DNA of 64,000 nucleotides from Streptomyces spinoverrucosus (GCF_006539505.1 NZ_BJND01000035.1:1-64000); one strand, 5' to 3'. Positions 52,001-60,357 are shown, counted from the first letter of the stretch. Program-made: numbers and translations. Notes: generated by a model from the letters alone, not told the origin.

Positions 52001-52651
52001 GTGCACGTCCAGGAGTGGCTCGAGACCGTACCCGCGGTCGCCATCTACGTGCTGGTGGGAGTGGTCATCGGCCTGGAGAGCCTGGGCATCCCGCTGCCGG
52101 GCGAGATCATCCTGGTCTCCTCCGCACTGCTCGCCTCCCAGCACGGCGACATCGACCCGTTCGTCCTCGGCGCGTGCGCCAGTGCCGGCGCGATCATCGG
52201 TGACTCCATCGGCTACGCGATCGGCCGCAAGGGCGGGCGGCCGCTGCTCGCCTGGCTCGGCGGGAAGTTCCCGAAGCACTTCAGCGAGGCGCACATCGCC
52301 ACGGCCGAGCGCTCCTTCGAGAAGTGGGGCATGTGGGCCGTCTTCTTCGGCCGCTTCGTCGCTCTTCTCCGCATCTTCGCGGGCCCGCTCGCGGGCGTGC
52401 TGCGGATGCCGTACTGGAAGTTCCTGATCGCCAACGTCTTCGGCGGCATCCTGTGGGCGGGCGGCACGACGGCGGTCATCTACTACGTGGGTGTCGTGGC
52501 CGAGGCGTGGCTGAAGCGGTTCTCGTGGGTGGGGCTGGTGCTGGCGGTTCTGATCGGCCTGACGTCGATGCTGGTGCTCAAGCGCAAGGCGAAGAAGTCG
52601 GCGCAGGTACAGCACGTGCCCGAACGGGAACCTGTCGTCGTCGGCGAGTAG
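52001..52651 (+). CDS. DedA family membrane protein
   Basis: This 216-aa VTT-domain protein has SLGIPLPGEIILVSSALLAS, GDSIGYAIGRKGGRPLL, and the conserved Arg/Gly motif FFGRFVALLRIFAGPLAGVLRMP. DedA proteins move undecaprenyl phosphate or other lipids and support membrane potential. Start GTG 52001 with GGAGGA seven bases before. It is followed by the dispersed 29-bp repeat. Confidence 0.93.
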   Translation: MHVQEWLETVPAVAIYVLVGVVIGLESLGIPLPGEIILVSSALLASQHGDIDPFVLGACASAGAIIGDSIGYAIGRKGGRPLLAWLGGKFPKHFSEAHIATAERSFEKWGMWAVFFGRFVALLRIFAGPLAGVLRMPYWKFLIANVFGGILWAGGTTAVIYYVGVVAEAWLKRFSWVGLVLAVLIGLTSMLVLKRKAKKSAQVQHVPEREPVVVGE

Positions 52652-52659
52652 ACCTGCCT

Positions 52660-52688
52660 AAGGGGCGCGGGGAACTGCGCGACCAGCC
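52660..52688. repeat. 29-bp dispersed intergenic repeat, copy B
   Basis: This is the exact reverse complement of 44639-44667, located between convergent dedA and gamma-carbonic-anhydrase-like genes. Confidence 0.8.
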
Positions 52689-52716
52689 CCCGCGGCCCGC
52701 AGACCGCTGACCACGG

Positions 52717-53247
52717 TCACTCCCCGTGCGCTTCTCGGTGCGCCTTCCCCAACTCCGCATACATCGTCCCGTTGAGCGTGATCCCCTCCCGCTCCTCCTC
52801 GCTCAGCTCCCGCCGAACCTTCGCAGGCACCCCCGCGACAAGCGAACCCGGCGGCACCCGCATCCCCTGCGGCACCAGCGCCTGGGCCGCGACCAGGGAC
52901 CCCGCCCCGATCACCGCCCCGTTGAGCACGGTGGCCCCCATCCCGATCAAGCAGTCGTCCTCAACGGTCGCCCCATGCACCACGGCGTTGTGCCCGATGG
53001 ACACCCGCTCGCCGACGCTCACCGGAAACCCGGGATCGGCATGCAGCGTGCAGTTGTCCTGCACATTGCTGCTCGCCCCCACGGAGATCCGCTCGACGTC
53101 CCCCCGCAGCACGGCCCCGTACCAGACACTCGCCCCGGCCCCCACCGTCACGTCCCCGATCACCGCCGCGGTCGGTGCGACAAACGCCTCCTGATCGACC
53201 CTCGGCTCCTTGCCGCCGATGCCGGTGATCAGCGCCTGCTGCGTCAT
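52717..53247 (-). CDS. Gamma carbonic anhydrase family protein
   Basis: This 176-aa left-handed beta-helix protein of hexapeptide repeats (GDVTVGAGASVWYGAVLRGD) has the metal-binding His set NCTLHADPG and SIGHNAVVHGATVED. The proton-shuttle Glu of true carbonic anhydrases is not obvious, so it may act as an acyltransferase-like or metal-storage homologue (YrdA/PaaY type). The start at 53247 is the normal family start; the long frame upstream is shadow of the divergent acyltransferase. Confidence 0.92.
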   Translation of the reverse strand: MTQQALITGIGGKEPRVDQEAFVAPTAAVIGDVTVGAGASVWYGAVLRGDVERISVGASSNVQDNCTLHADPGFPVSVGERVSIGHNAVVHGATVEDDCLIGMGATVLNGAVIGAGSLVAAQALVPQGMRVPPGSLVAGVPAKVRRELSEEEREGITLNGTMYAELGKAHREAHGE

Positions 53248-53350
53248 CCTCGTCTCCCTGGTCGTCGAGTACGAGGGAACGGTACGCCAACCCATGGGGC
53301 GAAGATCACAGGCCTCCGGCACGGTGCATGAACCGCCCGCTGAGTAACGT

Positions 53351-54121
53351 GTGCGCGTGCCGAAGCGCAAGAACACGTTCTCATCCTGGCGACACCGAGT
53401 GGCGCAGCGCGCTGTCCACGCGGGCTGGGCCTGGGTGCAGCGCACGGGTTCGGTGACGGCCGAGCACCCCGGCCGCTTCCACTTCGGCTCGATCGGCGAA
53501 GCCACCCGGCTCGCCTTCCCGCTCGGCACGATCTTCGGCGAACCCTGGATCCACCTCGGCGCCCACTGCATCGTCGGAGAACAGGTCACCCTGACGGCTG
53601 GTCTGATGCCCGACCTCGACCTCGGACCCGAGCCCATCCTGCACATCGGCGACGGAGTCGTCCTGGGCCGCGGCAGCCACGTCATCGCCGACACGACGGT
53701 CACCATCGGCAGCGACTGCTACTTCGGGCCGTACGTCTACGTCACGTCCACCAACCACTCGTACGACGACCCGCACCAGCCCATCGGCAAGCAGTGGCCC
53801 CGGATGGAGCCCGTGGAGATCGGGCCGGGTTGCTGGATCGGGACCGGCGCGGTGATCCTGCCGGGCGCACGGATCGGGCGGAACGTGGTGGTGGCCGCGG
53901 GTGCGGTGGTGCGCGGGGTGGTGCCCGACCACGCCGTGGTGGCAGGGGCGCCCGCCCGGATCGTACGCCGCTGGACTGCCGTCGACGGCTGGCAACCGCC
54001 GCTCAGGACACCGGCGCCGGTGCCGATACCCGAGGGCGTCACCCCCGAGCAGTTGACGGCGCTCGCGGACCTCGACGAGGAGACGGCGGCACGGCTGGCC
54101 GAGCTGGAGCCGGAGGCCTGA
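53351..54121 (+). CDS. Hexapeptide-repeat O-acetyltransferase
   Basis: This 256-aa protein has an LbetaH domain: WIHLGAHCIVGEQVTLTAG, ILHIGDGVVLGRGSHVIADT, YVTSTNHSYDDPHQPIG with the catalytic His, and WIGTGAVILPGARIGRNVVV. It acetylates a sugar or wall component. It is divergent from the gamma-CA gene, another LbetaH protein, 103 bp apart. The inverted-repeat element starts 3 bp after its stop. Confidence 0.92.
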   Translation: MRVPKRKNTFSSWRHRVAQRAVHAGWAWVQRTGSVTAEHPGRFHFGSIGEATRLAFPLGTIFGEPWIHLGAHCIVGEQVTLTAGLMPDLDLGPEPILHIGDGVVLGRGSHVIADTTVTIGSDCYFGPYVYVTSTNHSYDDPHQPIGKQWPRMEPVEIGPGCWIGTGAVILPGARIGRNVVVAAGAVVRGVVPDHAVVAGAPARIVRRWTAVDGWQPPLRTPAPVPIPEGVTPEQLTALADLDEETAARLAELEPEA

Positions 54122-54124
54122 CCC

Positions 54125-54324
54125 AGGGCCTGTCGTTTGGATCATGCCGGCGTCGCGGGGCCTGGCACGCGCTCCCCAGAGGAGGTACCCCCAGCCGCGT
54201 TGTCGTCGGTTGCCGACTCCCCCACGCTCGAACCAGCTCGCGCGGGGGCACCCCCATCGCCCCCGCTCGGGTCGGCTGAAAGCCGCAGTCTCTCTCAGCC
54301 GACCTGATCCAAACGACAGGCCCT
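54125..54324. mobile_element. Miniature inverted-repeat element, copy 2
   Basis: This 200-bp element has perfect 20-bp ends AGGGCCTGTCGTTTGGATCA and TGATCCAAACGACAGGCCCT. Internal sequence matches copy 1 at 41300-41558 read on the other strand, but it lacks the 76-bp internal duplication. It lies between convergent genes and its right end completes the TAG stop of the EamA gene. No coding capacity. Confidence 0.87.
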
Positions 54325-55180
54325 AGCCCGTCGCCAGCAGCAGAGTCCCGGCGAGGGCCAGTCCCGCGCCCGCCGCCTGAACGGCACGCAGCCGTTCGCT
54401 GAGGAAGCCGCGGGCGGCCAGGGCCGTCACCACCGGGTAGAGCGAGGCGAGTACGGCGGCGACGGTGACCGGGCCGTGTTGGGCGGCGATCGAGTACGTG
54501 CCGTTGGCCGCCACGTCCGCCAGGCCGACGAATCCGAGCGCCGGGAGCGAGGCCCAGGGGAAGCCGTCCGCGGGCAGGGCGGGGGAGCCGCGCCGTACCG
54601 AGATGTACAGGGCGGTGCCGCCCGCGACGACGTTGGTGACGCGCTGCACGAACAGCGCCAGGAACAGCCCGGTGAGCGTCGTCGACGCCTCCGCGATCAG
54701 GGCCATCACCGCGCCGAAGCCGAACGCCGCGAGCAACGTGAGCAGTACGGCCTGCCGCTGCACCGGCGCACCTCTGAACTGCGGCCCGCCCGCGAGCACG
54801 ACCCCGACCACGGCCACCACGATCCCGGCGATCTGCAGCAGCCCCGGACGCTCGCCCAGCACCAGACCCACACCCACCGGTACGGCCACGCCGAGCGACC
54901 CGAGCGGCGAGACGACCCCCATCGGGCCCAGCGCGAGCGCCTTGTAGAAGGCGAGCATCGCCACCGGGCCCACCAGACCGGCGCCCACGGCGAACCAGAG
55001 CTGCGGTCCCGCCTCGCTCCAGGCACCGGTCGCGACCACGATCGCACCGAGCACGACCACCGCGATCGACTGCGAGACGACGACCACGGTCAGGGCCGGG
55101 GTACGCCGGGTCAGCAGCCCGCCGCCGAAGTCGGCCAGACCCCACAGGAGGCTGGTGGCCAGGGCGAAGAGTGCTGTCAT
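54323..55180 (-). CDS. EamA family DMT transporter
   Basis: This 285-aa protein has ten helices and two EamA repeats, starting MTALFALATSLLWGLADFGG, with LGPMGVVSPLGSLGVAVPVG and VAAVLASLYPVVTALAARGFLSERL. It is divergent from an XRE-cupin regulator. Its TAG stop uses the last two bases of the inverted-repeat element. Confidence 0.9.
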   Translation of the reverse strand: MTALFALATSLLWGLADFGGGLLTRRTPALTVVVVSQSIAVVVLGAIVVATGAWSEAGPQLWFAVGAGLVGPVAMLAFYKALALGPMGVVSPLGSLGVAVPVGVGLVLGERPGLLQIAGIVVAVVGVVLAGGPQFRGAPVQRQAVLLTLLAAFGFGAVMALIAEASTTLTGLFLALFVQRVTNVVAGGTALYISVRRGSPALPADGFPWASLPALGFVGLADVAANGTYSIAAQHGPVTVAAVLASLYPVVTALAARGFLSERLRAVQAAGAGLALAGTLLLATG

Positions 55181-55198
55181 CGAGCGCCTCGCAGTACA

Positions 55199-55247
55199 GT
55201 TCAGTGAACGAATGGGTGCACCACACCATAGTTCAATTGATTGAACT
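55199..55247. promoter_or_regulatory. XRE operator sites with GTTCA/TGAAC arms
   Basis: GTTCAGTGAAC (55199-55209) and AGTTCAATTGATTGAACT (55230-55247, an 18-bp dyad with a 2-nt centre) lie between divergent EamA and XRE genes in an AT-rich stretch. Their shared arms suggest binding by the XRE protein. Confidence 0.65.
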
Positions 55248-55273
55248 CTGCTATCTAAAATAATGGACGGAAT

Positions 55274-55846
55274 GTGTCGGACCTCGACCTGCTGACCCAG
55301 TCCCTGGCGCGGAACGTCAAACGCTGGCGCACCGAGCGCGGCTTCACCCTGGACACCCTCGCCGCCCGCGCCGGGGTCAGCCGCGGCATGCTGATCCAGA
55401 TCGAGCAGGCCCGGACCAACCCCAGCCTCGGCACGGTCGTCAAGATCGGCGACGCGCTGGGCATCAGCATCACCACACTGCTCGACTACGAGCAGGGCCC
55501 CAAGGTCCGTATCGTCCCCGCCGACCAGGCCGTTCGGATGTGGCACACCGACGCGGGCAGCTACAACCGGCTGCTCGCCGGCACCGAGGCCCCCGGCCCG
55601 CTGGAGCTGTGGGACTGGCGGCTGATGCCGGGCGAGAGCAGCTCCTCCGACCCGCACCCGGCCGGCACGGTCGAACTCGTCCACGTCACGGCCGGTGAAC
55701 TGACGCTCACCGTCGACGGCGTGGACTACGGCGTCCCGGCGGGCGCCAGCGCCTCCTTCGACGCCGGGGTGCCGCACACGTACGGCAACGAGGGCGACGT
55801 ACCGATGGAGATGGTGCTGGCCGTGTCGGTGCCGCCCGTGCACTGA
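55274..55846 (+). CDS. XRE family regulator with cupin domain
   Basis: This 190-aa protein has an N-terminal helix-turn-helix (LDTLAARAGVSRGMLIQIEQ) and a C-terminal cupin (about 85-185) with HPAGTVELVHVTAGELTLTV and DAGVPHTYGNEG. The family commonly regulates amino-acid or polyamine transport and uptake. The divergent EamA transporter is the likely target, with dyads between the two. Confidence 0.92.
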   Translation: MSDLDLLTQSLARNVKRWRTERGFTLDTLAARAGVSRGMLIQIEQARTNPSLGTVVKIGDALGISITTLLDYEQGPKVRIVPADQAVRMWHTDAGSYNRLLAGTEAPGPLELWDWRLMPGESSSSDPHPAGTVELVHVTAGELTLTVDGVDYGVPAGASASFDAGVPHTYGNEGDVPMEMVLAVSVPPVH

Positions 55847-55888
55847 GACACGTACGAAGAGCCTCCGAACGGCTGTTAGCGTGCCGAT

Positions 55889-56446
55889 ATGCGCGCACCC
55901 ATCGGACACTTCGACCAGGCGACGCCCGCCCCCGACTGCCTCGACGAGCTGACCGGCCCGGTCGCCGACGCCGTACGGCACTGGCGCGGCAGCGTCCCCG
56001 CCGACCAGATCGTCTACGTTGACACCGACCCGCAGTGGGCCGACACCAACGTCTTCGTCGAGCACTACGGCCGGGAACTGCTGGAGCAGTCCGCCAACTG
56101 CGTCGTCGTCGCGGGCAAGCGCGGCGGCGAGACCACGCTGGCCGCCTGTGTCGTGCTCTCCACCACCCGCGTCGACGTCAACGGCGTCGTCCGCCGCCAA
56201 CTCGGCGCCCGCAAGGCCTCGTTCGCCGCGATGGACACGGCGACCGGCGAGACCGGCATGGAGTACGGCGGCATCACCCCGATCGGACTGCCCGAGGGCT
56301 GGCCGGTGCTGGTGGACTCCGCCGTCGTCGACCTGCCGTACGTCCTGGTCGGCAGCGGCCGGCGGCGCGGCAAGCTGCTGGTGCCGGGCAAGGCCTTCGC
56401 GGAACTGCCGGGCGCCGTGGTGCTGGAGGGGCTGGGGATCGCCTGA
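55889..56446 (+). CDS. YbaK/EbsC family aminoacyl-tRNA deacylase-like protein
   Basis: This 185-aa protein has the YbaK/ProX fold: ANCVVVAGKRGGETTLAACVVL, RRQLGARKASFAAMDTATGETG and GGITPIGLPEGWPVLVDSAV. Members clear mischarged tRNA or act in trans-editing. It is followed by the convergent CDF gene, 10 bp away. Confidence 0.9.
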   Translation: MRAPIGHFDQATPAPDCLDELTGPVADAVRHWRGSVPADQIVYVDTDPQWADTNVFVEHYGRELLEQSANCVVVAGKRGGETTLAACVVLSTTRVDVNGVVRRQLGARKASFAAMDTATGETGMEYGGITPIGLPEGWPVLVDSAVVDLPYVLVGSGRRRGKLLVPGKAFAELPGAVVLEGLGIA

Positions 56447-56455
56447 GTCCCCGCC

Positions 56456-57547
56456 TCACGCCGTGGCGTGGTGGGCCAGCGGCAGATGCGGGTCCGCCTC
56501 GCCGGGCGTGTGCGCCGGGTCGGCGTGTACGAGGGCCGCGGTGAGGCGCGGTACGGCGTGCAGCAGGGCGTGTTCGGCCTCGACGGCGATCGCGTGGGCC
56601 TGACGTACCGTCACCTCCCCGTCCACGACCACCGCCACCTCGGCCCGCAACCGGTGCCCGATCCAGCGCAGCCGCAGCTCGCCCACGTCCTGCACGCCCG
56701 GCACCGTGCGCAACGCCCGTTCGGCCCGGTCCACCAGGGCCGGGTCGACGGCGTCCAGCACCCGCCGGAACACCTCTCGCGCCGCGTCCCGCAGCACCAG
56801 CGTGATCGCCGCGGTAATCGCCAACCCCACGATCGGGTCGGCCAGTTGCCAGCCCAGCGCCGCGCCGCCCGCGCTCAGCAGCACCGCCAGTGAGGTGAAT
56901 CCGTCCGTACGCGCGTGCAGCCCGTCGGCGACCAGCGCCGCCGAGCCGATCGAGCGGCCGACGCGGATCCGGTAGCGGGCCACCCACTCGTTGCCCGCGA
57001 AACCGACCAGCGCGGCCACCGCGACCGCCGGGATGTGCTGCACCGGACGCGGGTCGAGCAGCCGCTCGATCGCCGTCCACCCCGCGAAGGCGGCCGACGC
57101 GGCGATCGTCAGCACGATCACGATGCCCGCCAGGTCCTCCGCGCGGCCGTAGCCGTATGTGAAGCGACGGGTCGCCGCGCGCCGGCCCAGCACGAAGGCG
57201 ATTCCGAGCGGTACGGCCGTCAGCGCGTCCGCGGCGTTGTGCACCGTGTCGCCGAGCAGCGCCACCGACCCGGACGCCACGACCACGACGGCCTGCGCGA
57301 GCGCGGTCACGCCGAGCACCGCCAGCGAAACCCACAGGGCACGCATGCCGCGGGCGGAGGACTCCAGGGCCGAGTCGACCTTGTCGGCGGTGTCGTGGGA
57401 GTGGGGGGTGAGGAGGTGGGTCAGGCGGTGGGGGAGGAAGCGGGGGAAGAGGGGGCGGAGGCCGGAGGGGCGGTGGTGGGTGTGGCGGTGCCCCTGGTGG
57501 TCGTGGTGGTGCTCATGCACGTGCCCGTGGTCGTGGCGGTCGCTCAC
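56456..57547 (-). CDS. Cation diffusion facilitator (Zn/Co efflux)
   Basis: This 363-aa CDF transporter has a His-rich N-terminal tail (DRHDHGHVHEHHHDHQGHRH), six helices with paired Asp sites (LLGDTVHNAADALTA and VADGLHARTDGFTSL), and a C-terminal cytoplasmic domain (from about 250) with further metal sites. It exports divalent metal from the cytoplasm. GTG 57547 has GGGGAG before it. The divergent ArsR gene is its likely repressor. Confidence 0.93.
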   Translation of the reverse strand: MSDRHDHGHVHEHHHDHQGHRHTHHRPSGLRPLFPRFLPHRLTHLLTPHSHDTADKVDSALESSARGMRALWVSLAVLGVTALAQAVVVVASGSVALLGDTVHNAADALTAVPLGIAFVLGRRAATRRFTYGYGRAEDLAGIVIVLTIAASAAFAGWTAIERLLDPRPVQHIPAVAVAALVGFAGNEWVARYRIRVGRSIGSAALVADGLHARTDGFTSLAVLLSAGGAALGWQLADPIVGLAITAAITLVLRDAAREVFRRVLDAVDPALVDRAERALRTVPGVQDVGELRLRWIGHRLRAEVAVVVDGEVTVRQAHAIAVEAEHALLHAVPRLTAALVHADPAHTPGEADPHLPLAHHATA

Positions 57548-57616
57548 GGTTCTCCCCTTCCGGTGCGCATGTTCCGGTGCGCGGCGCTGGACGTACGCCG
57601 TCCACGGCACCATTAT

Positions 57617-57632
57617 GTGCGTATGAGCGCAC
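57617..57632. promoter_or_regulatory. ArsR/SmtB operator dyad
   Basis: GTGCG (57617-57621) and CGCAC (57628-57632) form a 6-nt-spaced dyad overlapping the arsR start codon (57623), between the divergent CDF and ArsR genes. Confidence 0.5.
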
Positions 57633-57982
57633 GCATGCACCTATCACCTGCACACGATGCGCATCCGCGCACCCCCGGCGAGGAACAGTTCGCGCTTGCC
57701 GCCGAACTGCTCGCCCTGCTCGGTGACCGCACCCGTCTCGCGCTGCTGCACGCGCTGAGCAGCGGCGAGGCGGACGTCTCGACGCTCACCGAGGCCTGCG
57801 GGGCGGCCCGGCCCGCGGTCAGCCAGCATCTGGCGCGGCTACGGCTCGCGGGGCTGGTGAGCACGCGCAAGGAAGGCCGCCGGGTGATCTACGCCCTGCG
57901 CGACGGCCATCTGCGCAGGGTCGTGGACGAGGCGCTGAACCTCGCCGACCACCGGCTCACCGGGCGGCCGGAGCACGACTGA
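57623..57982 (+). CDS. ArsR/SmtB family metal-sensing repressor
   Basis: This 119-aa protein has the winged helix LALLHALSSGEADVSTLTEACG, PAVSQHLARLRLAGLVSTRKEGRRVIYALRDGHL, and a His-rich start (MHLSPAHDAHPRTP) plus C-terminal helix with HLRRVVDE and DHRLTGRPEHD that may form the alpha-5 metal site. It begins at ATG 57623. It is probably a Zn or Co sensor repressing the divergent CDF exporter. Confidence 0.92.
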   Translation: MSARMHLSPAHDAHPRTPGEEQFALAAELLALLGDRTRLALLHALSSGEADVSTLTEACGAARPAVSQHLARLRLAGLVSTRKEGRRVIYALRDGHLRRVVDEALNLADHRLTGRPEHD

Positions 57983-57995
57983 CGTCGAGACCGGG

Positions 57996-59219
57996 TCAGA
58001 GCGCGGGATCCGTGCCGAGGTACTGCTCCGCGAACGCGGACGCGGCGGCGGGGGACGTGAACAGGCGGCGCAACCGGGCCAGGGTGGTGCCCGCGTGGTA
58101 CGGGTCGCCGGACGCGGTCCCGTGGTACACGTCGGACAGCCACCGCGAGAACTCCTGGTAGTCCCAGACCCGCTCCAGGCAGTCGGTGGAGTAGCCGTGC
58201 AGCCCGCTCCCGTCGCCCTTCGTGAGGTACGCGACGAGCGCGTCGCCGAGCAGGAACGCGTCGTGCAGGGCGAGGTTCATACCCTTCGCGGCGATCGGCG
58301 CGGTGAGGTGGGCCGCGTCACCGGCCAGAAACAGTCGCCCGAAAGCCATCGGCTCGACCACGTAGTTGTGCATGTCGAGCACCCGCTTCTCGATCAGCCG
58401 ACCCTCGGTGAGGGGTGGGGTGTCCCGCGCGCCCAGCCGCTCCTGGAGCTCGGCCCAAACCCTTTCCTCCGACCAGTTCTCCGGGTCGTCGCCGGGCGGG
58501 CACTGGAGGTAGTACCGGGTCACCTCGGGGCTGCGCGCCATGTGCCCGGCGAAGCCGCGGGGGTGGATGCCGAACACCACGCAGTCCGAGGACGGCGGGG
58601 CCTCCGCGAGCAGCGCCAGCCAGCCGATGCCGTAGTCGTGCCGCGCGATACGGACCCGCTCCCGCGGCAGCGCGGCACGCGTCACGCCCCGCGCACCATC
58701 ACAACCCGCCACGAACTCGCAGTGGATCACCTGACGTTCGCCGGTCTCCGGGCAGGTGTACGACACCGCAGGCCGGTCGGTGTCCAGGTCGTGGAGCCGG
58801 ACGTCCCGCACGCCGAACCGGATGTCGCCCCCGCGGACGTCGGCGTACTCCCGCACCAGGTCCGTCACCAGCAACGGCTGTGGATAGATCCAGTGGTGCT
58901 GCCCCGTCAGTTCGGTGTACGACAGCCGGTAGCGCCCTCCGGCGAAGCGGAACTCGCACTGGGTGTGCCGCTGGGCCCGCTCCAGCAGGTTCCCGGCCAG
59001 GCCCCGCCGTGCGAGCCCGCGCACGGCCCACTCCTCCAGGACCCCGGCCCGCGGCCGCTGTTCGATGAACTCCCTGCTCTCCACCTCCAGCACGACACAG
59101 TCGACGGACGCGGCCCGCAGGATGTTGCCGAGCGTCAGACCGGCGGGCCCGGCGCCCACGATGACGACCGGAGAGCGGTGCGGCGTGGGGGAGTTGGGGT
59201 GGGGGGAAGGTATGACCAC
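57996..59219 (-). CDS. pobA: 4-hydroxybenzoate 3-monooxygenase
   Basis: This 407-aa flavoprotein hydroxylates 4-hydroxybenzoate to protocatechuate. Motifs: SPVVIVGAGPAGLTLGNILR, EFVAGCDGARGVTR, and LFLAGDAAHLTAPIAAKGMN; length and the conserved RAGVLEEWAVRGL and GQHHWIYPQ segments are those of PobA rather than other class A enzymes. There is no protocatechuate gene nearby and no obvious pobR. GTG 59219 is used as start. Confidence 0.93.
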   Translation of the reverse strand: MVIPSPHPNSPTPHRSPVVIVGAGPAGLTLGNILRAASVDCVVLEVESREFIEQRPRAGVLEEWAVRGLARRGLAGNLLERAQRHTQCEFRFAGGRYRLSYTELTGQHHWIYPQPLLVTDLVREYADVRGGDIRFGVRDVRLHDLDTDRPAVSYTCPETGERQVIHCEFVAGCDGARGVTRAALPRERVRIARHDYGIGWLALLAEAPPSSDCVVFGIHPRGFAGHMARSPEVTRYYLQCPPGDDPENWSEERVWAELQERLGARDTPPLTEGRLIEKRVLDMHNYVVEPMAFGRLFLAGDAAHLTAPIAAKGMNLALHDAFLLGDALVAYLTKGDGSGLHGYSTDCLERVWDYQEFSRWLSDVYHGTASGDPYHAGTTLARLRRLFTSPAAASAFAEQYLGTDPAL

Positions 59220-59278
59220 GCGAGCATTATGACGGGGGCCGGACAGGTGGGGGAGGCGCGCGTGAAACGCGACCGACG

Positions 59279-59686
59279 TCAGCCGAGCCGCGGGATCTCA
59301 ATGGCCGGGCACCGATCCATGACCATCTCAAGGCCGGCAGCTCGGGTCCGCTCGTGCGCGGCCTCGTCGATCACGCCGAGCTGGAACCACACGGCCTTGG
59401 CGCCCTTGGCCACGGCGTCATCGGCGACCGCGCCGGCGAGCGCGCTGTTCACGAAGACGTCCACGACGTCGACGTCGAAGGGAATGGCATCGAGAGACGG
59501 ATAACCTCGTTCCCCGTGCACCGTCTCGGCCTTCGGGTGAACGGGGACGATCCGCTTGCCATAGCGTTGCAGGACCTCCGCGACACCGTAAGCGGCGCGC
59601 CGTTCGTTGGCGGAGAGACCAACGATCGCCCATGTGTCCCCCAGTTCAGTGAGGATCTTGCGGATTGCCTCGGTCTCGCTGCGCAC
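59279..59686 (-). CDS. CoA-binding domain protein (YccU-like)
   Basis: This 135-aa single-domain protein has TWAIVGLSANERRAAYGVAEVLQR (CoA-binding Rossmann), KRIVPVHPKAETVHGERGYP, and FQLGVIDEAAHERTRAAGLE. The isolated fold binds CoA or nucleotides. GTG 59686 has AGGAGG placed before it. Confidence 0.92.
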   Translation of the reverse strand: MRSETEAIRKILTELGDTWAIVGLSANERRAAYGVAEVLQRYGKRIVPVHPKAETVHGERGYPSLDAIPFDVDVVDVFVNSALAGAVADDAVAKGAKAVWFQLGVIDEAAHERTRAAGLEMVMDRCPAIEIPRLG

Positions 59687-59892
59687 GGTGCTCCTCCTGT
59701 GGGCCGGATGTTCGCGCAGTGGCCAACGGCGGGCGGCTGCGCGTCATTCCCTGCAAGGCACCGATTGTCCAGCCGCTGGAGTACGTGCTGGGGCCTGCCT
59801 GGTGTACGAGGCCGGTCCGGGACCTGGGCAGCGCCGGGCAACAGCCCCTGCCGGGACGGCCCGCCCTCCCGTGTGACACGGCCGACCGCGCA

Positions 59893-60209
59893 TCACTCCG
59901 CCGGGCCGACCTGGACCATGGCCGCGCCGAGGACCGGCCGACGGACGTCGACCACGGACGGTACGGACGGCTCGCCGCTGCCGGGCACGCCGACGCGGAC
60001 CACGCCTTCGGCGTCGAGGGCCCGCCGGCGGGAGGAGCCCGGCAACCGCGCCGTGCATGCCGGCCAGCTGCCAGTAGCCAGTCCGGTCGAACGCGCAGGC
60101 CGTCGAGGGACTCGAACAGCGTCCGGACGACGTACTCGGGCAGACCGAGGGCGATCAGCGGAGCGATCGCGGCGACACTGCGCTCCCTTACGAGTTTCCC
60201 GCCCACCAT
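59893..60209 (-). pseudogene. Decayed minus-strand gene fragments
   Basis: Reading the minus strand from 60209, a coding-like segment (ERSVAAIAPLIALGLPEYVV, then RTLFESLDGLRVRPDWLL) runs to about 60065. The neighbouring frame then gives ALDAEGVVRVGVPGSGEPSV and DVRRPVLGAAMVQVGPAE, ending TGA at 59893. Both parts have third-position G/C above what an untranslated frame would give, but no single frame joins them. The family is not recognised. Probably a truncated, frameshifted gene. Confidence 0.4.
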
Positions 60210-60349
60210 GCCGCGGCCGACCAGGGGCCGGCCTCACCGCACTGGCCCTGGTCACCCTGGTGGCGCTCCGGTCGCGTCTGGTACCCCGGGCGCGCAGCCG
60301 TACGGCGGCCCGCCGTACCGGTCCCGCAGTGCCCCTGCCGACGGCTTGA
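60210..60349 (+). pseudogene. Possible C-terminal fragment of a membrane protein
   Basis: A plus-strand segment gives GLTALALVTLVALRSRLVPR and ends RTGPAVPLPTA with a TGA at 60349. It looks like the last helix and basic tail of a transporter, without its upstream part. Low confidence; it may be chance. Confidence 0.25.
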
Positions 60350-60357
60350 CCCCGCTG

